From positions 209,495 to 273,494 of the forward strand of contig JXTC01000062.1 of NCBI GenBank assembly GCA_002914845.1: a stretch of 64,000 bases of DNA, written 5' to 3'. Positions 12,901 through 24,342 of the stretch are shown here, piece after piece. Position numbers and translations under genes: made by a program. The first letter of the stretch is position 1. Each line of letters opens with the position of its first letter. Under the pieces are notes generated by a model. That model saw only the letters and a program-made list of their open reading frames with translations. It was not told the origin of the DNA and searched no databases. This stretch comes from Trema orientale. Lineage: Eukaryota; Streptophyta; Magnoliopsida; Rosales; Cannabaceae.

Positions 12901-15900
12901 GGTGGATACTTTAATTAGTTTTGGGAATAAAGATAAATATGAATAAGGGTGTTATCATCAGGATCAACTTAGAGAAGGGGAACATTCGAAAGCTGGCTTG
13001 TTTGGTGAGATTCTCTAAGGGGGATAGCGTACAAGTATTTGAGTCACCTCTTGGATAGAAATCAAATTAGAGTTTTGCAGGACTCGAGGGGGAAGGAAAA
13101 CCTTTTTTTATCAAGAGGGGAGAGATTAACAGTTGTACAATCCAAGTTATCTTTTCTGCCTATTTTCAACTTTTTCTCAAAATCCCTTGTGGTGTTGCAG
13201 AGTTATTGGAGAACTTGATAATAGTGACCGAGGGGAAGCTGACCAATTAGTATCTTACATTTCAGTACGTAAGACTAAGGATAAAGGTGGTTCGAGATAG
13301 GTAATATGGTTACAAGGAACAAATAATTGTTGTGCGTGTGATTATGTATGATTCCTTGGAACACAATTCTTTATGGTGAAAGGTGATCAAGAAATATTAT
13401 CATTGTTTATTAGGATAATTTGAGAGCTAGTAATAATGCCCTCGGGCGCAAATTGCTTCTCTTTATTGTTTGGTGGCAGTGTGAAGCTGAAGACTAGAAA
13501 TGGGGCTAAGGATCAGCTTGAGAGGACTTGTGGGGATTATTCCTTTTCAAATCTTTTTCCAGATTTCTACCATATTTATTCGATGATAACAGCTTAATTT
13601 CATCTCTTCATGTTTTCCGGTTACTTGGGCTTTTCATTTTGTTAGGGAGAAAGTGATGGTTTTCAGAGATTACTAGTTTAATTGCTTTCTTGGAGGGCAT
13701 AAGGATGTGCAAGGGCTTGAGGATAGAAAGTCTGGGATTTGGATCCGTCCAGTCTTTCTTGTTGCACATATTTGTAAAAAATTTTGATTGGTGATCCTTC
13801 TTTCCTTGTTCTCAAGTCCCGTCATTTATCTGGAAAGCTCATGTTCCTCCAAATATTCAGGGTTTAGCTGCTTCTCCTGATAAGCTGAAAACTAATGATC
13901 AAATGCCGAAAAAAAAACTTCTCCTATGTTCTCCAGGATGCTGTAGTTGACATAAAAATAGCGGTGAATTGATGTCATTTATTTCTCCTTTTCTGGTAGG
14001 TTATGGATTTATTTACAGAAAGAGTAATGGTGGTTTGGGTAGTTCCCTAGTTATCATGCAGAATCTTTTTGGGGCTAATTCCTTGGTTGATTATAATAAG
14101 AGCAGTAAATAACTTGGAATGCTTCCATGCTGGGCATTTGCTGGGAAATTCAGTTGGAAAGAAACGAAAGAACATTTAAGGAATTAGAAGAAGACTGAAG
14201 GAATGTTCAACACGCTGAAGTTTTGGGTAGAATTTATGGATGAAACATGAGAAAGATTAGAGGCTATTTATTTTCCAATATGTTTTGAGGATCTTTTTTT
14301 TCTTGGTGGACTACCAGTCCTCCAATTGTTTGTACCTCAAACCTTCTAATCACTATTAGTTTCTTATCGAAAAAGAAAAGAACATAAATATGTATAACAT
14401 CTAGATCTCCAGTAAATGAACGCAACACTTACTCAATTCATCAACAAACATGTAGTTGTCATGCAAAAGTCTTCCACTGATCATCATTGCTCTTGATCTT
14501 AAAATTGATTCCATCGATTTATTGCTATAAAATAAAATAAAAAACAAAAATAAATAAGAGATAAATGTTTTCTCGTGTCAAAATAAAAAATGACACATAG
14601 ATTATTCCCTCTACCTGATTATAGAACTAAGAAGCCGCAGAAGGCTGTTCCCTGACAAGAACTCCCTACTGTTCTGGACTTCTGTCAACTACATTAGTTT
14701 AGCACATAAAAGAAAATAAAGCCAATGTAAGCTAGTACTTCAAGGCAAAGAGACAAGCAAAATGAATAGATTAGTGAAAACACAGGAGCGAATCAGACTG
14801 AAATATCCAATCAACAGTCTGGAAAGCTACAAACAAGGATAAAAGCAATTAACTTATTAAGACCCTTTTTTTTTTTTTTAACAAAGAGACATTCTAATGC
14901 AAAATTAGCATAATTTTGAAAATATAAGAAGAAGACCGGTACTCCTTTTCTCTTGATCAGTTTCACATTTTATATTGAAATTCCTCAACTCATTAAATTC
15001 TTCAGATCACTATACTAAAATTTGCAGATAGCAATATCTAGTAACTATATCATCTTACATCCTAAGATGTGCAATTAGTTTTCTATGGGTGGTGGTACAC
15101 TGCCCAGAAGAAGAAGAAGAAAAAAAAAAAAAGGGGTGGTCACTTGGGGCTAGATCAAAGGGTCAGGTGCGTGCGAGTGAGTGGTTGGGTGTTTTCTTGT
15201 ATATTGTTCCCCCTCCCACTAAATCTTAAAAAAAATAATAATAATAAAACAAAAAATAAAGTTAAAAACTCTGGAGTCAGCTTTTTCAAATGGTAGTAAA
15301 TGCAAAGAACAGAGGTAAAAGCAAGAAAAATGAATTTTCAAGCAATCAAAGGCCAACCTCGTACAAGAGCTCTAAAACACTCAGTGTTACAAGTGTGTCA
15401 TTTGTATTCTTGATTTCCTCCTCAAAAAGTCTAAGCAGATTCGACTTGTAAATTACTGATGCCACAGGATTGGAGACAGAAAATAACTTCACGATCAAAG
15501 CTAAAACACGGACCCGTCCCTGAGAAGCGTATGTTAAGGAGAAGAAAAAAGTCAGGAATGACATAAATCCTATGTGATGCATAAACTTTAAAATATAACT
15601 GATTAGAATGTACATAAAAATTAGAAATGGGTAAAAACAACTTGACATGAAATGTCATGTAACATTCCTATTGCCAACAATAATAGACTCATGTTGTAGC
15701 ACACATGCTGCACCAGACCATTGCTGTATCCAAAGACAATAACAGTCTCATTTTGCTGCACACATATTGCACCAGAATATATCTTTTGGATGGGAAAACA
15801 ATATAAGGTAGCTACTAACATGTGGAAGAATTAATGGAGCCATACCTCTTCTACAATTGTACTAATAAATGTTTGATTATACATATGATAAAAAAGGGGA

Positions 15901-18900
15901 AATTCATTAAAAAACATTCTTCATTCCTTCAAATACATATAGCTAGTTGATTAAACCACAAAGTAGTGCTCATCATACCAGGGATGAGCATTGGTTTGCT
16001 AACTCTCCAAGATGTGTGGCTTCATTGCTATTAGTTGGGAAGACAATCTCCTGAACAATAACATTAACCAGGATGTTGATAGGACAATACAAATGTTGAT
16101 ACATCATAAAGGTGTACATTACAACACAAAATTTAAGAGATTATACTAGAAGCAGGGAAATATAAGCTATGCCTCCTACCTTGCCCTGTGGAAAACCAGC
16201 CAACATCTTAATTGCATCCATTGATGCAGTTGCCACTTGCTCATTGCTGCAAATAATAATGAAATGTGTTCATAACATTTTAAAAGTAAGAGAGTAACTG
16301 TTGAAAATGTAAAATCACATATAGTAAGCTATGTATTACACCATTAAATCATCGAAGTCATAGATAACACAAAGGGATCACATACAAAAAGAGAACTGAT
16401 CTAATGCCCTCTACCTTGCAGATGACGAGTACCTAGATTTACTTTTGCACTTTTTGAGCTTTCACTATAATTGTTCAAGTGCCAAGAGAGCAATTCAAAT
16501 TTCCCATTGGAAATCCTCCAAAACCGTAAAAATATTCGGTGACCCAAAAATCAGATAGAGATCAATTGAAGAAATAATGATGCCCATGACAGGGACAGCA
16601 CTGAATTATAAAAAAACAAACTTAAAATATTTTTCTTCATAGATGAATATAAGGAATAAATAGGTAGCTTGAAAAATTAACATATCAACTTATGTCATGC
16701 ATCCCATTTAGATGAAATAGTTGTTAAACAAATAGATTCTTCAGTCATCCTGTATACCCTCCCACAAACACTGTTTCAGCATTGAGAAGGAGCCAGAATA
16801 CAAAAACTGATAGTGGCCCATCCGCTACTAGTTTTAGCTTTTAGATAATTGATTTCTGAACATAGTACAAGAGCATGTGGCCCCTAAGATTCAAACCCCT
16901 GCAATCGCACTTATCAGATGATTCTTCACCTTTTGTCTACTGGATTCCTCTTATAGTGCACTGTGTTTTGGGCACTAGAAAATACAAAACTCAATCACGT
17001 AATTTTAAGGGCATTCCTTTTCTACATTTTATAAGGGACTCAGAGCGGTATGTGAAGGTTGAATTCCTGTTTTTAGAGGACATCTAGTAAATGGATATTA
17101 AATAACATATCAGGAGAATAAATAAATAACTGAAATATGCAAAGCAAGAAAAGATTAAAACATGTGATGGAAGCAGGTATACATCAAGAGGATAAACAGG
17201 AAACAGCAAAATAACTAAGTGTTGAACAAGAAGTAACAATTGGACCCTTTACCCATTGATGAGGCAATCGAGCAAAAGTGGGTACACATCATAGTCAACT
17301 ATGAGCTGTAGAGAAGAAACAGTTTCTTCATTTAAATTTTCCAGGAGGCATAAAACCTGCAGAATGTTAACATGATGTCAAGTTAATCTACTTGTGAACT
17401 TCAGTACACTTGCATTTTGGTACTAACAAATCACTGTCGAGTGTACTACACTTGCATTTTGGTATTAACAAATCACTCTCAAGTGTACTAAGTTTTCATA
17501 AGAGACAACTGAGAAAAAAAGGCACTACACAGCATGCTTGAACGAACAGCAAGAACAACAGGTCTGAAACGATGCCATTTAGAGATTTCAAAAGCAAACC
17601 AACTGGAAGTATGTAACACAGGTAGGTCAATGATGAAAATAAAAGATGGTGAATTTTCAATATCATCCACTTTCTTCTTGATTGCTTCCAGATCATTCAT
17701 TACTAGAAAACACCAAGTAAACCCAGCAAAGCTTTACACAACCGCTTCAGTTTGATTATAATCCCAGTTCAGTACAGGCCTTAATGAACTGAACTGGGTA
17801 GATAGTGCATTCCGGAACCATCCCATGAATCACACCTTGAAGCAGAGTATATGTTCTAGGCAGATGCAAACATAGCATTGTGTTTATCCTCTAGCCCCTT
17901 TTTGGCAACAAATCCAGGATATAAGAAATGCATATCATACGTCTATTTCTATCCATGACATCACTTAACAAACTCTAAAACCACAAAGCAAAAGTAAAAT
18001 GCTAGAAAAGATCGCAAAGCAAACAGCTAATATGATTAAAAAATAGTGAAATAAATAAATGGAAAATTAAAAGAATTTACAGCAGAAGAATATATCTCAA
18101 AGACATAAGAACTTAAAACGTCTTTTTCCTCTTCAATAAATTAAAGGCAACAAAAGTTTCTGAACAATAAAGCATGACACTCTCCCAGAATGTAAACAAC
18201 ATATCATTTGTGAAATATTCGAAACTTATACTTCTGATACAAGAAGCATCTTTAGAACTGACATTAAAAGGAAAAGTATGCCGTATTCATACCGTTTTAC
18301 AAGCTAGACATCTGACTATTTGAGAATCCACCTTAAGACCAACTCGTACGAAATCCTGGAAGTAAAACAATGAGATACATATTCGTATAAACCACAACAG
18401 ACAAAAGACCCTGTCACACAGTGTAGCAATTTACAGATTCTCTTTTTCGCACTTTTCTAGTTGAGCAGGGAAGCTTGCATGTAACTATTGTGCTTTTGTT
18501 TTTAATAAGAAAATAAAATTTTATTAAAAATGAAGATTACAATAATTAGAGGATAGGGTCTCCTCTCATTGTTGTGCCATATTTATCCTTTTGTGGAATA
18601 ATTGTAAACCTGATTAATTTTCGTACTTTTAACTTTTCATCAGTGGAAGACTTTGTTTCTTATTAAAACAAAAAATAAAAAATCATCAAGCTAGAAAGTG
18701 TACATGTTTAATTAGCACAAAACTCATCCCAAAGATAATTACAAGTGACTCTCTTTAAAAAAAAAAAAATTCTTTTCCGGTAAGAAACAAGCAACTAACT
18801 AAATCCCCAATCTTAATTTAAAGGGGGGGAAAAAAAAGAAATCAAGTAAACTACATTTTTTTTCCCGAGCAACTGATAGTGACAAAATTAACAGCATTAA

Positions 18901-20464
18901 TAAATGACTGGCAACTAGTTCACTCGAAAAGTAAAGATCATACCATATATTGTGGGATAAGAGAGGCACCATACTTCGTTTTGAATATCCTTTCCAAACA
19001 AGCAACCAAGATGTTTTCTAGACCAGGCACATCTGCTTTGGTTTGCAAAGCACTGCAAATAAGAAACACATGAAGTAATGATACATTTTGATCCTCAATA
19101 ACGTTTAAAATACCCAGAACATTGGTATAAACATATAAAGCTAAAAGGTAACTACGACCATAGCCCAACCAATGACTTCTATGGCACACAGGTTCCTATT
19201 CCATTTGCTGCGACTTCTGACTCCCAACACTATCCAATTGCACTTCTGAGTCACCATTTCCAATCTAATGCTCCCTTAAAAACTCCCACCATGTGACACC
19301 ATTTTTCCCTTGTCTCCTCTCCCTCTCTTCCAAAATGCCCTCTCTCTTCTCCTGTCTCAATCCACAGACAGCTATGAAGAAAAGGCAACCACCCATACAA
19401 AACCTGCCGTACCTCTTTATTTAAGCCAAACATGCCAAGAAGCTAAACAAACCAAACACTGCAACATTTCGCATATAACATATATCCGTACATGCACATA
19501 TATATATATATATATCTCTCTCTCTGCGGTTTACAACCAAAAACAAGATAAAAAACCTCAAAACATCTAACCCTCTAAAGCATTTAGCATTCATCATGGG
19601 CTGGACCAAGGGGCATACCACCAAATGGAGCAAGAGATTTCATGCGCATAGAAGTGTGTCGTGGAGAGGCTGTAGCGTTTATGGGTGTTCTTCGCACTGG
19701 AAAGTGGTCATCTAGGTAGGCGAAAAATGAGACCAGGGGAATAGCGAGGCAAAATGTTGGATAATTCTTTTCTACATTCAATACCCATACCCATTAAAAA
19801 GTGCAACATGAGGAACATAGAGTATTCTATAACAAAGGAATTAGGAGAAGGTGAACAAATTCACCAAAACACTACATTGGGGTAAAAGGCGAGGGACCCA
19901 TGTACCACAGGGGTCACAGTTTGGGGACTACTGAAATTTAGTCTCGGAATTTATCCTATCGAGTAAAACAATTGCTATGAACTAAAAGCACATACAAGTA
20001 CCTTAATTGCATTAAAAATCTGCTTAAATTAGTAAGTTCATAGCCAAAAAAGGGGAAAAAAAAAAAAAGCTATGAAACGAATAATGAATAAAATTGGCAA
20101 TCAAGGGAAAAAAAATCAGTACTATTCATATTCAAGCATATATCATATAGGAAAATATAAAAATCGTAAAACATAAAAATAAAAAAAAAATTAAGAAAAG
20201 GAAAAATGGAAAATAATGTTCGAAGTATGAATATTACTTAATAATGACTGGAAGAGGAAATCGATCCAGGAAGTTCTTCGCCGAAGCATCGTTTTGAACG
20301 CCTGAAATTTCAAACAAAAAATAAATAAATTGTAAGAAATTTAAAATTGAATTATGAAAAAAAAAAATAGATATAAAAGAGTGAGAATAAAAACCAGGAT
20401 AATAGGCATAATCAGAGGCCGCTTCGAGCAACTGAGTTGGGTCGTCTACCGAGTATTCCTCCAT
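6946..20464 (-). CDS. PSMD5: 26S proteasome non-ATPase regulatory subunit 5-like (PSMD5/S5b) ARM-repeat chaperone, 17 exons
   Basis: PSMD5/S5b/Hsm3-type proteins are all-helical ARM/HEAT-repeat chaperones that bind the Rpt ATPase base while the 19S cap is assembled. They are not enzymes. Exons: 20464-20395, 20301-20238, 19052-18944, 18355-18293, 17356-17253, 16246-16180, 16050-15979, 15519-15358, 14688-14615, 14524-14433, 11615-11508, 11041-10944, 10287-10150, 9858-9811, 8670-8556, 7556-7456, 7029-6946. They sum to 1569 nt, that is 522 aa plus TGA, with all introns GT-AG and phases matching. That is about the length I recall for the Arabidopsis homologue. The protein starts MEEYSVDDPTQLLEAASDYA and ends VVMTAERF. 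Telling segments are GLENILVACLERIF, GRVRVLALIVKLFSVSN and ARHVIDAAFDQHGRGKQL. ATG 20464 is the first in frame; 20470 is GTG. The gene appears intact. Intron 10 (2.8 kb) holds a LINE. The family call is by recall of plant homologues. Confidence 0.88.
8321..8413. repeat. 47-bp tandem duplication in PSMD5 intron 15
   Basis: Copy 1 is 8321-8367 and copy 2 is 8368-8413, starting GTTTAGGTCT and containing GAGAATTAGCATAAGAGGTC. They are nearly identical, so the duplication is recent. Confidence 0.85.
9094..9183. repeat. 45-bp tandem duplication in PSMD5 intron 14
   Basis: Copy 1 is about 9094-9138 and copy 2 about 9139-9183. Both contain AATTGTGGTTG, ATAGAATC, AAGTGTTT and GGAAAGTGT, with several substitutions between copies. 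Confidence 0.8.
12440..14395 (+). pseudogene. Degenerate L1-type LINE (reverse transcriptase and 3' end) in PSMD5 intron 10, antisense to the gene
   Basis: Plus-strand translation in shifting frames gives plant L1-type reverse transcriptase pieces. VFKINFEKAYDH (from 12542) is the conserved FKIDFEKAYDHV block. Then come a KGLKQEVILPP piece matching GLRQGDPLSP (about 12720) and ISHL-stop-FENDTLLF (about 12850). In the last, the catalytic FADD box reads FEND and the preceding Gln codon is TAA. Further on, WKAHVPPNIQG (about 13830) matches the zf-RVT domain. The 3' end is near 14390 with an A-rich tail. The reading frame is broken many times and the 5' half (ORF1, endonuclease) is absent, as in 5'-truncated insertions. 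It must be spliced out with the intron. Confidence 0.8.
15640..15790. repeat. Imperfect tandem repeat in PSMD5 intron 7
   Basis: Related blocks around ACTCATGTTGTAGCACACATGCTGCACCAGA and CTCATTTTGCTGCACACATATTGCACCAGA occur about 60 bp apart, at about 15686 and 15747. This is an old duplication with no coding signal. Confidence 0.6.
17405..17490. repeat. 42-bp tandem duplication in PSMD5 intron 4
   Basis: Copy 1 is 17405-17446 and copy 2 is 17447-17490, sharing TACACTTGCATTTTGGTA, TAACAAATCACT and AGTGTACTA with few changes. It lies just upstream (transcript sense) of exon 5. Confidence 0.85.
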
Positions 20465-20720
20465 AACCACGCACTGTCAAGTGTACATACACTGTAAATG
20501 TCAATGCGTTATGTTACTTACGCGAGAGAAGAGTAAGCACAGTCGAGGCGGGGAAGGCACGTGTATATGGGCTTCGCACGTGTCGTGTTTTGGCCAGGCC
20601 GAGCGGCACAGGGCGGAGGTGCAGACAATATAAGCATAGGTGTTTCAATGGGTTTGTTTTCAATTGACAGTACTGTCCTCCATTATGGACTGGGCTTTTT
20701 TCCTTCATTGGGTATAAATT
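20465..20720 (-). promoter_or_regulatory. PSMD5 promoter with two G-boxes
   Basis: CACGTG occurs at 20558-20563 and 20577-20582, 19 bp apart and about 95-120 bp upstream of the ATG, each followed by GT on the plus strand. The stretch 20521-20640 is clearly more GC-rich than its surroundings, with GCGG, CCGAGCGG and GGGCGG motifs. This is the expected place for the core promoter. No clear TATA box was seen. G-boxes are bound by bZIP and bHLH factors. Confidence 0.5.
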
Positions 20721-20737
20721 AAGGGGAAATTAGAAGG

Positions 20738-21108
20738 AATACGGTATTTAAGAAAAGAATTTGAAAAATACGGTGATTTCATGTTTTTCAAAATGCGGTA
20801 TGGTTTTTATTAGAAAAATACCATTTTTAAAAAAATATTTAGAAAAATACTATTTTTTAAAATAGTAACTAATTTCTGGTAACCAGCTTCTGGAAACTGG
20901 TTACTAGTAACCAAAGATATTTATAACTAGTATATAACTGGTAACCAGTAACCAGTAATCAGTTTCCAGAAACCGGTAACTAGCGACTATTTTAAAAATG
21001 GTACTTTTCTAAATATTTTTTAAAAAGTGATATTTTACTAATTAAAACCGTACGAAAACTGGAAAAAAGCTTGACTTCCGTATTTTTGTAATTTTTTTCA
21101 GTTTTTGT
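20738..21108. mobile_element. 371-bp foldback MITE with GTAACCAG repeats at its centre
   Basis: The halves are inverted: ATACGGT, GAAAAATACCATTTTTAAAAA and AATAGTAACTA on the left mirror TAGCGACTATT, TTTTAAAAATGGTACTTTTC and CCGTATTTTTG on the right. The loop carries alternating CTGGTAACCAG, GGTTACTAGTAACC and ACTGGTAACCAGTAACCAG, which are themselves palindromic. A related, more diverged copy follows at about 21640-21870. Confidence 0.8.
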
Positions 21109-21124
21109 AGGTATAAGTGTTAGA

Positions 21125-21600
21125 AACCCATAAATTAATGAGGGCCTCTTACAAATTTTCAGGCCCAAATACCAAAAATTGAAAAATCCCAGATTGACCG
21201 AATATTTCGAAATTTTCAGAATCTATCACTTTTCAAATGTTGTTAGAAAAATAACACATTTGATAAATATTTAGAAAATATCACTTTTTCTTAAAAATGG
21301 ATAATTTTCAAAGGTATTTGTAATAACCAATTGGGTCACTTAGGGCAATCAATCTAGTTATTTGAGGTAATCGGTCAACCTACTTGAGAAAACTTGACCC
21401 GTTATTTCAAGTATCTCATCAATTAAGAAAAACTTGTACTTTTCCAAATACTTTTAAAAGTGATATTTTTCACATCAAATCCGGGATTTTTTAAATAATT
21501 TAAAATCCCAGATTTTTGAAATTATTTGAAAAATCACCATAAAAAAACAGATTTCCTAAATTAATTATATAAAGTTTTTAACATTTTTACCTTAAAAAAT
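21125..21600 (-). mobile_element. Dispersed repeat, copy 1 (family with CTTACAAA end and TTACTTGAGGTAACC-like interior)
   Basis: On the minus strand this copy shows internal degenerate repeats around AGTAACTTGA and AGGTAATCGG, flanking ATATCACTTTT blocks, and an end reading GGGATTTTTCAATTTTT ... TTTGTAAGAGGCCC. Relatives in plus orientation lie at about 41500-41875 and 55190-55617. No coding capacity. Confidence 0.6.
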
Positions 21601-21639
21601 ATATATATATATATGGGTCAGTTTTTTTCAATTCTTGTA

Positions 21640-21870
21640 CCGGTTTTTTTATAAAAATATTACTATTTAAAAAGTTATTAGAAAAAATATCATTTTTAAA
21701 AATAATTACTAATTACCAGTGTTTAAAAACTAGCTACCAGTTATTAGTTATATACTAATTGTAAATATATTTGGTTACTGACTAATAGTTACTTGTTATT
21801 TTAAAAGTGGTGTTTTTCTAAAAAAGCTTTAAAAAGTGGTACTTTCTAAAAAATGTGATAACAGATCTAA
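21640..21870. mobile_element. Second copy of the GTAACCAG foldback MITE
   Basis: It repeats the plan of the 20738-21108 element: AAAAAATATCATTTTTAAAAA on the left, a TTACCAG/CTAGCTACCAG loop, then TTTTAAAAGTGGTGTTTTTC on the right. It is more diverged and shorter. Confidence 0.6.
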
Positions 21871-22189
21871 AAAAGCTAAACCCATTGTAAATTTGCAATT
21901 CTTTTCTAAAATGGCCATAAATGGCCTAATTTTCTCTATAAATTATAATATAGCCCAATGTCTTTAATATCGTTTTTCTTTTTTTTTTGGGTTATTTTCT
22001 TGGAGAAATTAGGATGCTAAAGTAATTTATTTTCTTTTTTTTGTTTAAAAAATGAATAGTGTTATTTTGTTTCTTATATCTTTATTAGTTTTGCATTTTT
22101 TTTATTGGTTACAATGTTAATTTATAAACTTTAGTTGATTTTAAAGCTAGCAATTTTCTACAAAATTTGAAAACGACACTAAATAATAG

Positions 22190-22675
22190 GTTTGGGTGAC
22201 CTATTTAATTTTCTTATCAATTTCGAGTTGACACGTATAATACAAATAATAACTTGAAAATAACATGTGTAACACGCTTAATTACACAGGCCATCTTCAT
22301 GTCGTGTTAACAAGACACTAGTATGGCACATTTATTAATATGTTAATGCTTTAAATGTGATTTTGATTAATTCTAAACATATTCACATATGTAAAGTTAA
22401 ATTAATTAGTGTATAATCGTGTTAAATTAGTGTAGTCATGTTAATTTTGAATAATCATGTCAAATAGGTCATAAAATTGTACATGATATATTTATTAAAC
22501 GAGTTACACATGTCATGACGTCTTGCACGTATATTAGTCATGTCGTATTCGGGTCTAAGTTTTTAACACATTTATTAATTGTATCGTATTCAGGTTGAGT
22601 ATTATCGTGTCGTGTCGTAATCGTGTCAACCCAAACACGATATAATAATACAAATCGTCAGCCCTAATTGACTCA
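22190..22675. mobile_element. MITE of the CGTGTCGTG family, second copy
   Basis: It shares GTGTAACACG, AATCACATTT-like spacing, GAGTTACACATGTCATGACG, GTGTCGTGTCGTAATCGTG and the end CAGCCCTAATT with the element at 4118-4936, in the opposite orientation. It is uninterrupted. Confidence 0.6.
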
Positions 22676-23190
22676 TAATAATACGTATTTGTCGTTCTTT
22701 GTAGTTTTTAGCAAGCTTGATTACTATTTATTTGCCTCTTACCAACTTTTAGGCTTAAGTTATTACCTTTATTTTTTATAACAATTTAATTTTATTGTTT
22801 CACGTGTACCGAAAAAGTTGAAAAAATTATAGTGGGTGTCCCTCTTTTACAATTTATTTTGGTAAATATTTTTTTTTAATAACTAAATGACCGAGTATAT
22901 CACTTTGACATTTGGTATATTCACTTATATTAAGTTATGTGCTAGCTTTAGTTGATGTATTAAATATATCAGTTCTTGCATTGAATAAATCACATTTTAC
23001 ACTTGTCACACCCAATGATACACTGGTCATTTTGCTATGGGATTTGAAAAAGTGAAATGTATATAAATACTTTTTTTTTATGCATATTTGCATAAATACT
23101 CATTTTTCTTTTTATTTGAATAATATCCATTTTATACCTTTTTGGATAAATATATACCATAAGTATTTTGTATTTCAAAATTATAAATAC

Positions 23191-23697
23191 AGACGGAGCC
23201 ACCTTAGGCATGCGCTCCTCCCCCCTCTCCCCCTCAACTTTTCAAAATTTCAATTTTTTCCCTTTTGTTGATAAAGTATTCAATTTTATCCCTCGTTTGT
23301 CCCCTTTAAATTTTGATAATTTAAAAATTCATCTACATATCTCATAAAAAAAATTCAATAATGCTCCTTATTTGCCCCCATTGAATTTTATGATTTTTAA
23401 ACTTTACTTATATTATTTTTAAATAGTTGATTTTTTTCCATACTTTTATGAATAATTTTTATTTGGACTTCACTTAAAAAAAATCTTTTTAATCATATTT
23501 TTGTCCATATAGACTATGTATGTTTCAAAATTACTATTTTTAGAATTCTTCTAAATTATATTTCTCAATTACAAGTCTATTTGAATGAATTGAAGAAAAA
23601 AACACAAATAGCAAAAAGGAGGGGGGGGGGGGGGGAACTAAATTTAGCATTAGATTTTGCCCCCCTAAAAAAATTTTCTGGCTCCGTCACTGATTAT
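23191..23697. mobile_element. MITE of the GACGGAGCCA family
   Basis: The left end GACGGAGCCACC faces the right end GGCTCCGTCACTGA. Inside the right end is TTTTGCCCCCCTAAAAAAA, and a run of 14 Gs lies near 23622-23635. The interior is AT-rich and non-coding. The same family occurs inside the 4118-4936 element and, more diverged, at about 57638-58393. Confidence 0.7.
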
Positions 23698-23760
23698 AAA
23701 CGTAAACATTAGGTAAAATTTTATATTGTAATTGGATACCACACATATTGTACACATGAA

Positions 23761-24339
23761 GGTCATGTTTGGTACGCCGTATTGTACTGCACTGTATTGT
23801 GATGTATTATATTGTATTATTTTATTACAATACTAGTTTTGTTTTGTATTGTATTAAGATATTACATTAAAAATTTATTTTTTAAAATGCCATTTTTAAA
23901 AGTTTATTCAGAGAAATACCATTTTAAAAAAATATTTTGAAAAATATCACTTCCAGAATACCACTTTTCAAGCATTATTTGTCAAAAATGCCACTTTCTA
24001 ATTTCAATTTTTGAAAAATATTATTTTTAAAGTATCTAGAAAAATATAATTTTTAAAAAGATAAAGTGATATAAGAGAAAGGAAAGAGAGAGAAAGGGAT
24101 GAGAGAGAAAATAGATAAAAAAAGAGTGATGAGAGAAAAATTAAAAACAGAGAAAGTGATGAGAGTCAATGTTATACTACATTGTAATGCAAATTTTTTT
24201 TCCGTATTAAATAATACTCTTCGTATTGTATTAAATTTTGATATCGTATTAAATAATACAATACAAAAGTAAAATCAAATATAGTATTGTATTTAATTAA
24301 TACAATACAGAGTCCTTATACAATATACCAAATATGACC
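23761..24339. mobile_element. 579-bp TIR element, GGTCATGTTTGGTA ends
   Basis: The left end GGTCATGTTTGGTA is inverted at the right end (ACCAAATATGACC). Both arms then carry many TATTGTATTA/TAATACAATA blocks. GAA directly flanks both sides (23758-23760 and 24340-24342), a possible 3-bp target duplication. The interior has AAAAATACCACTTTT blocks and a GAGAGAAA purine tract. A relative is at about 41205-42260. Confidence 0.7.
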
Positions 24340-24342
24340 GAA

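Noticed and set aside
18475..18690. Possible LINE 3' tail in PSMD5 intron 3
   Set aside because: Only the phrase TTTGTTTCTTATTAAAAC resembles LINE tails; no reverse-transcriptase residue nearby.
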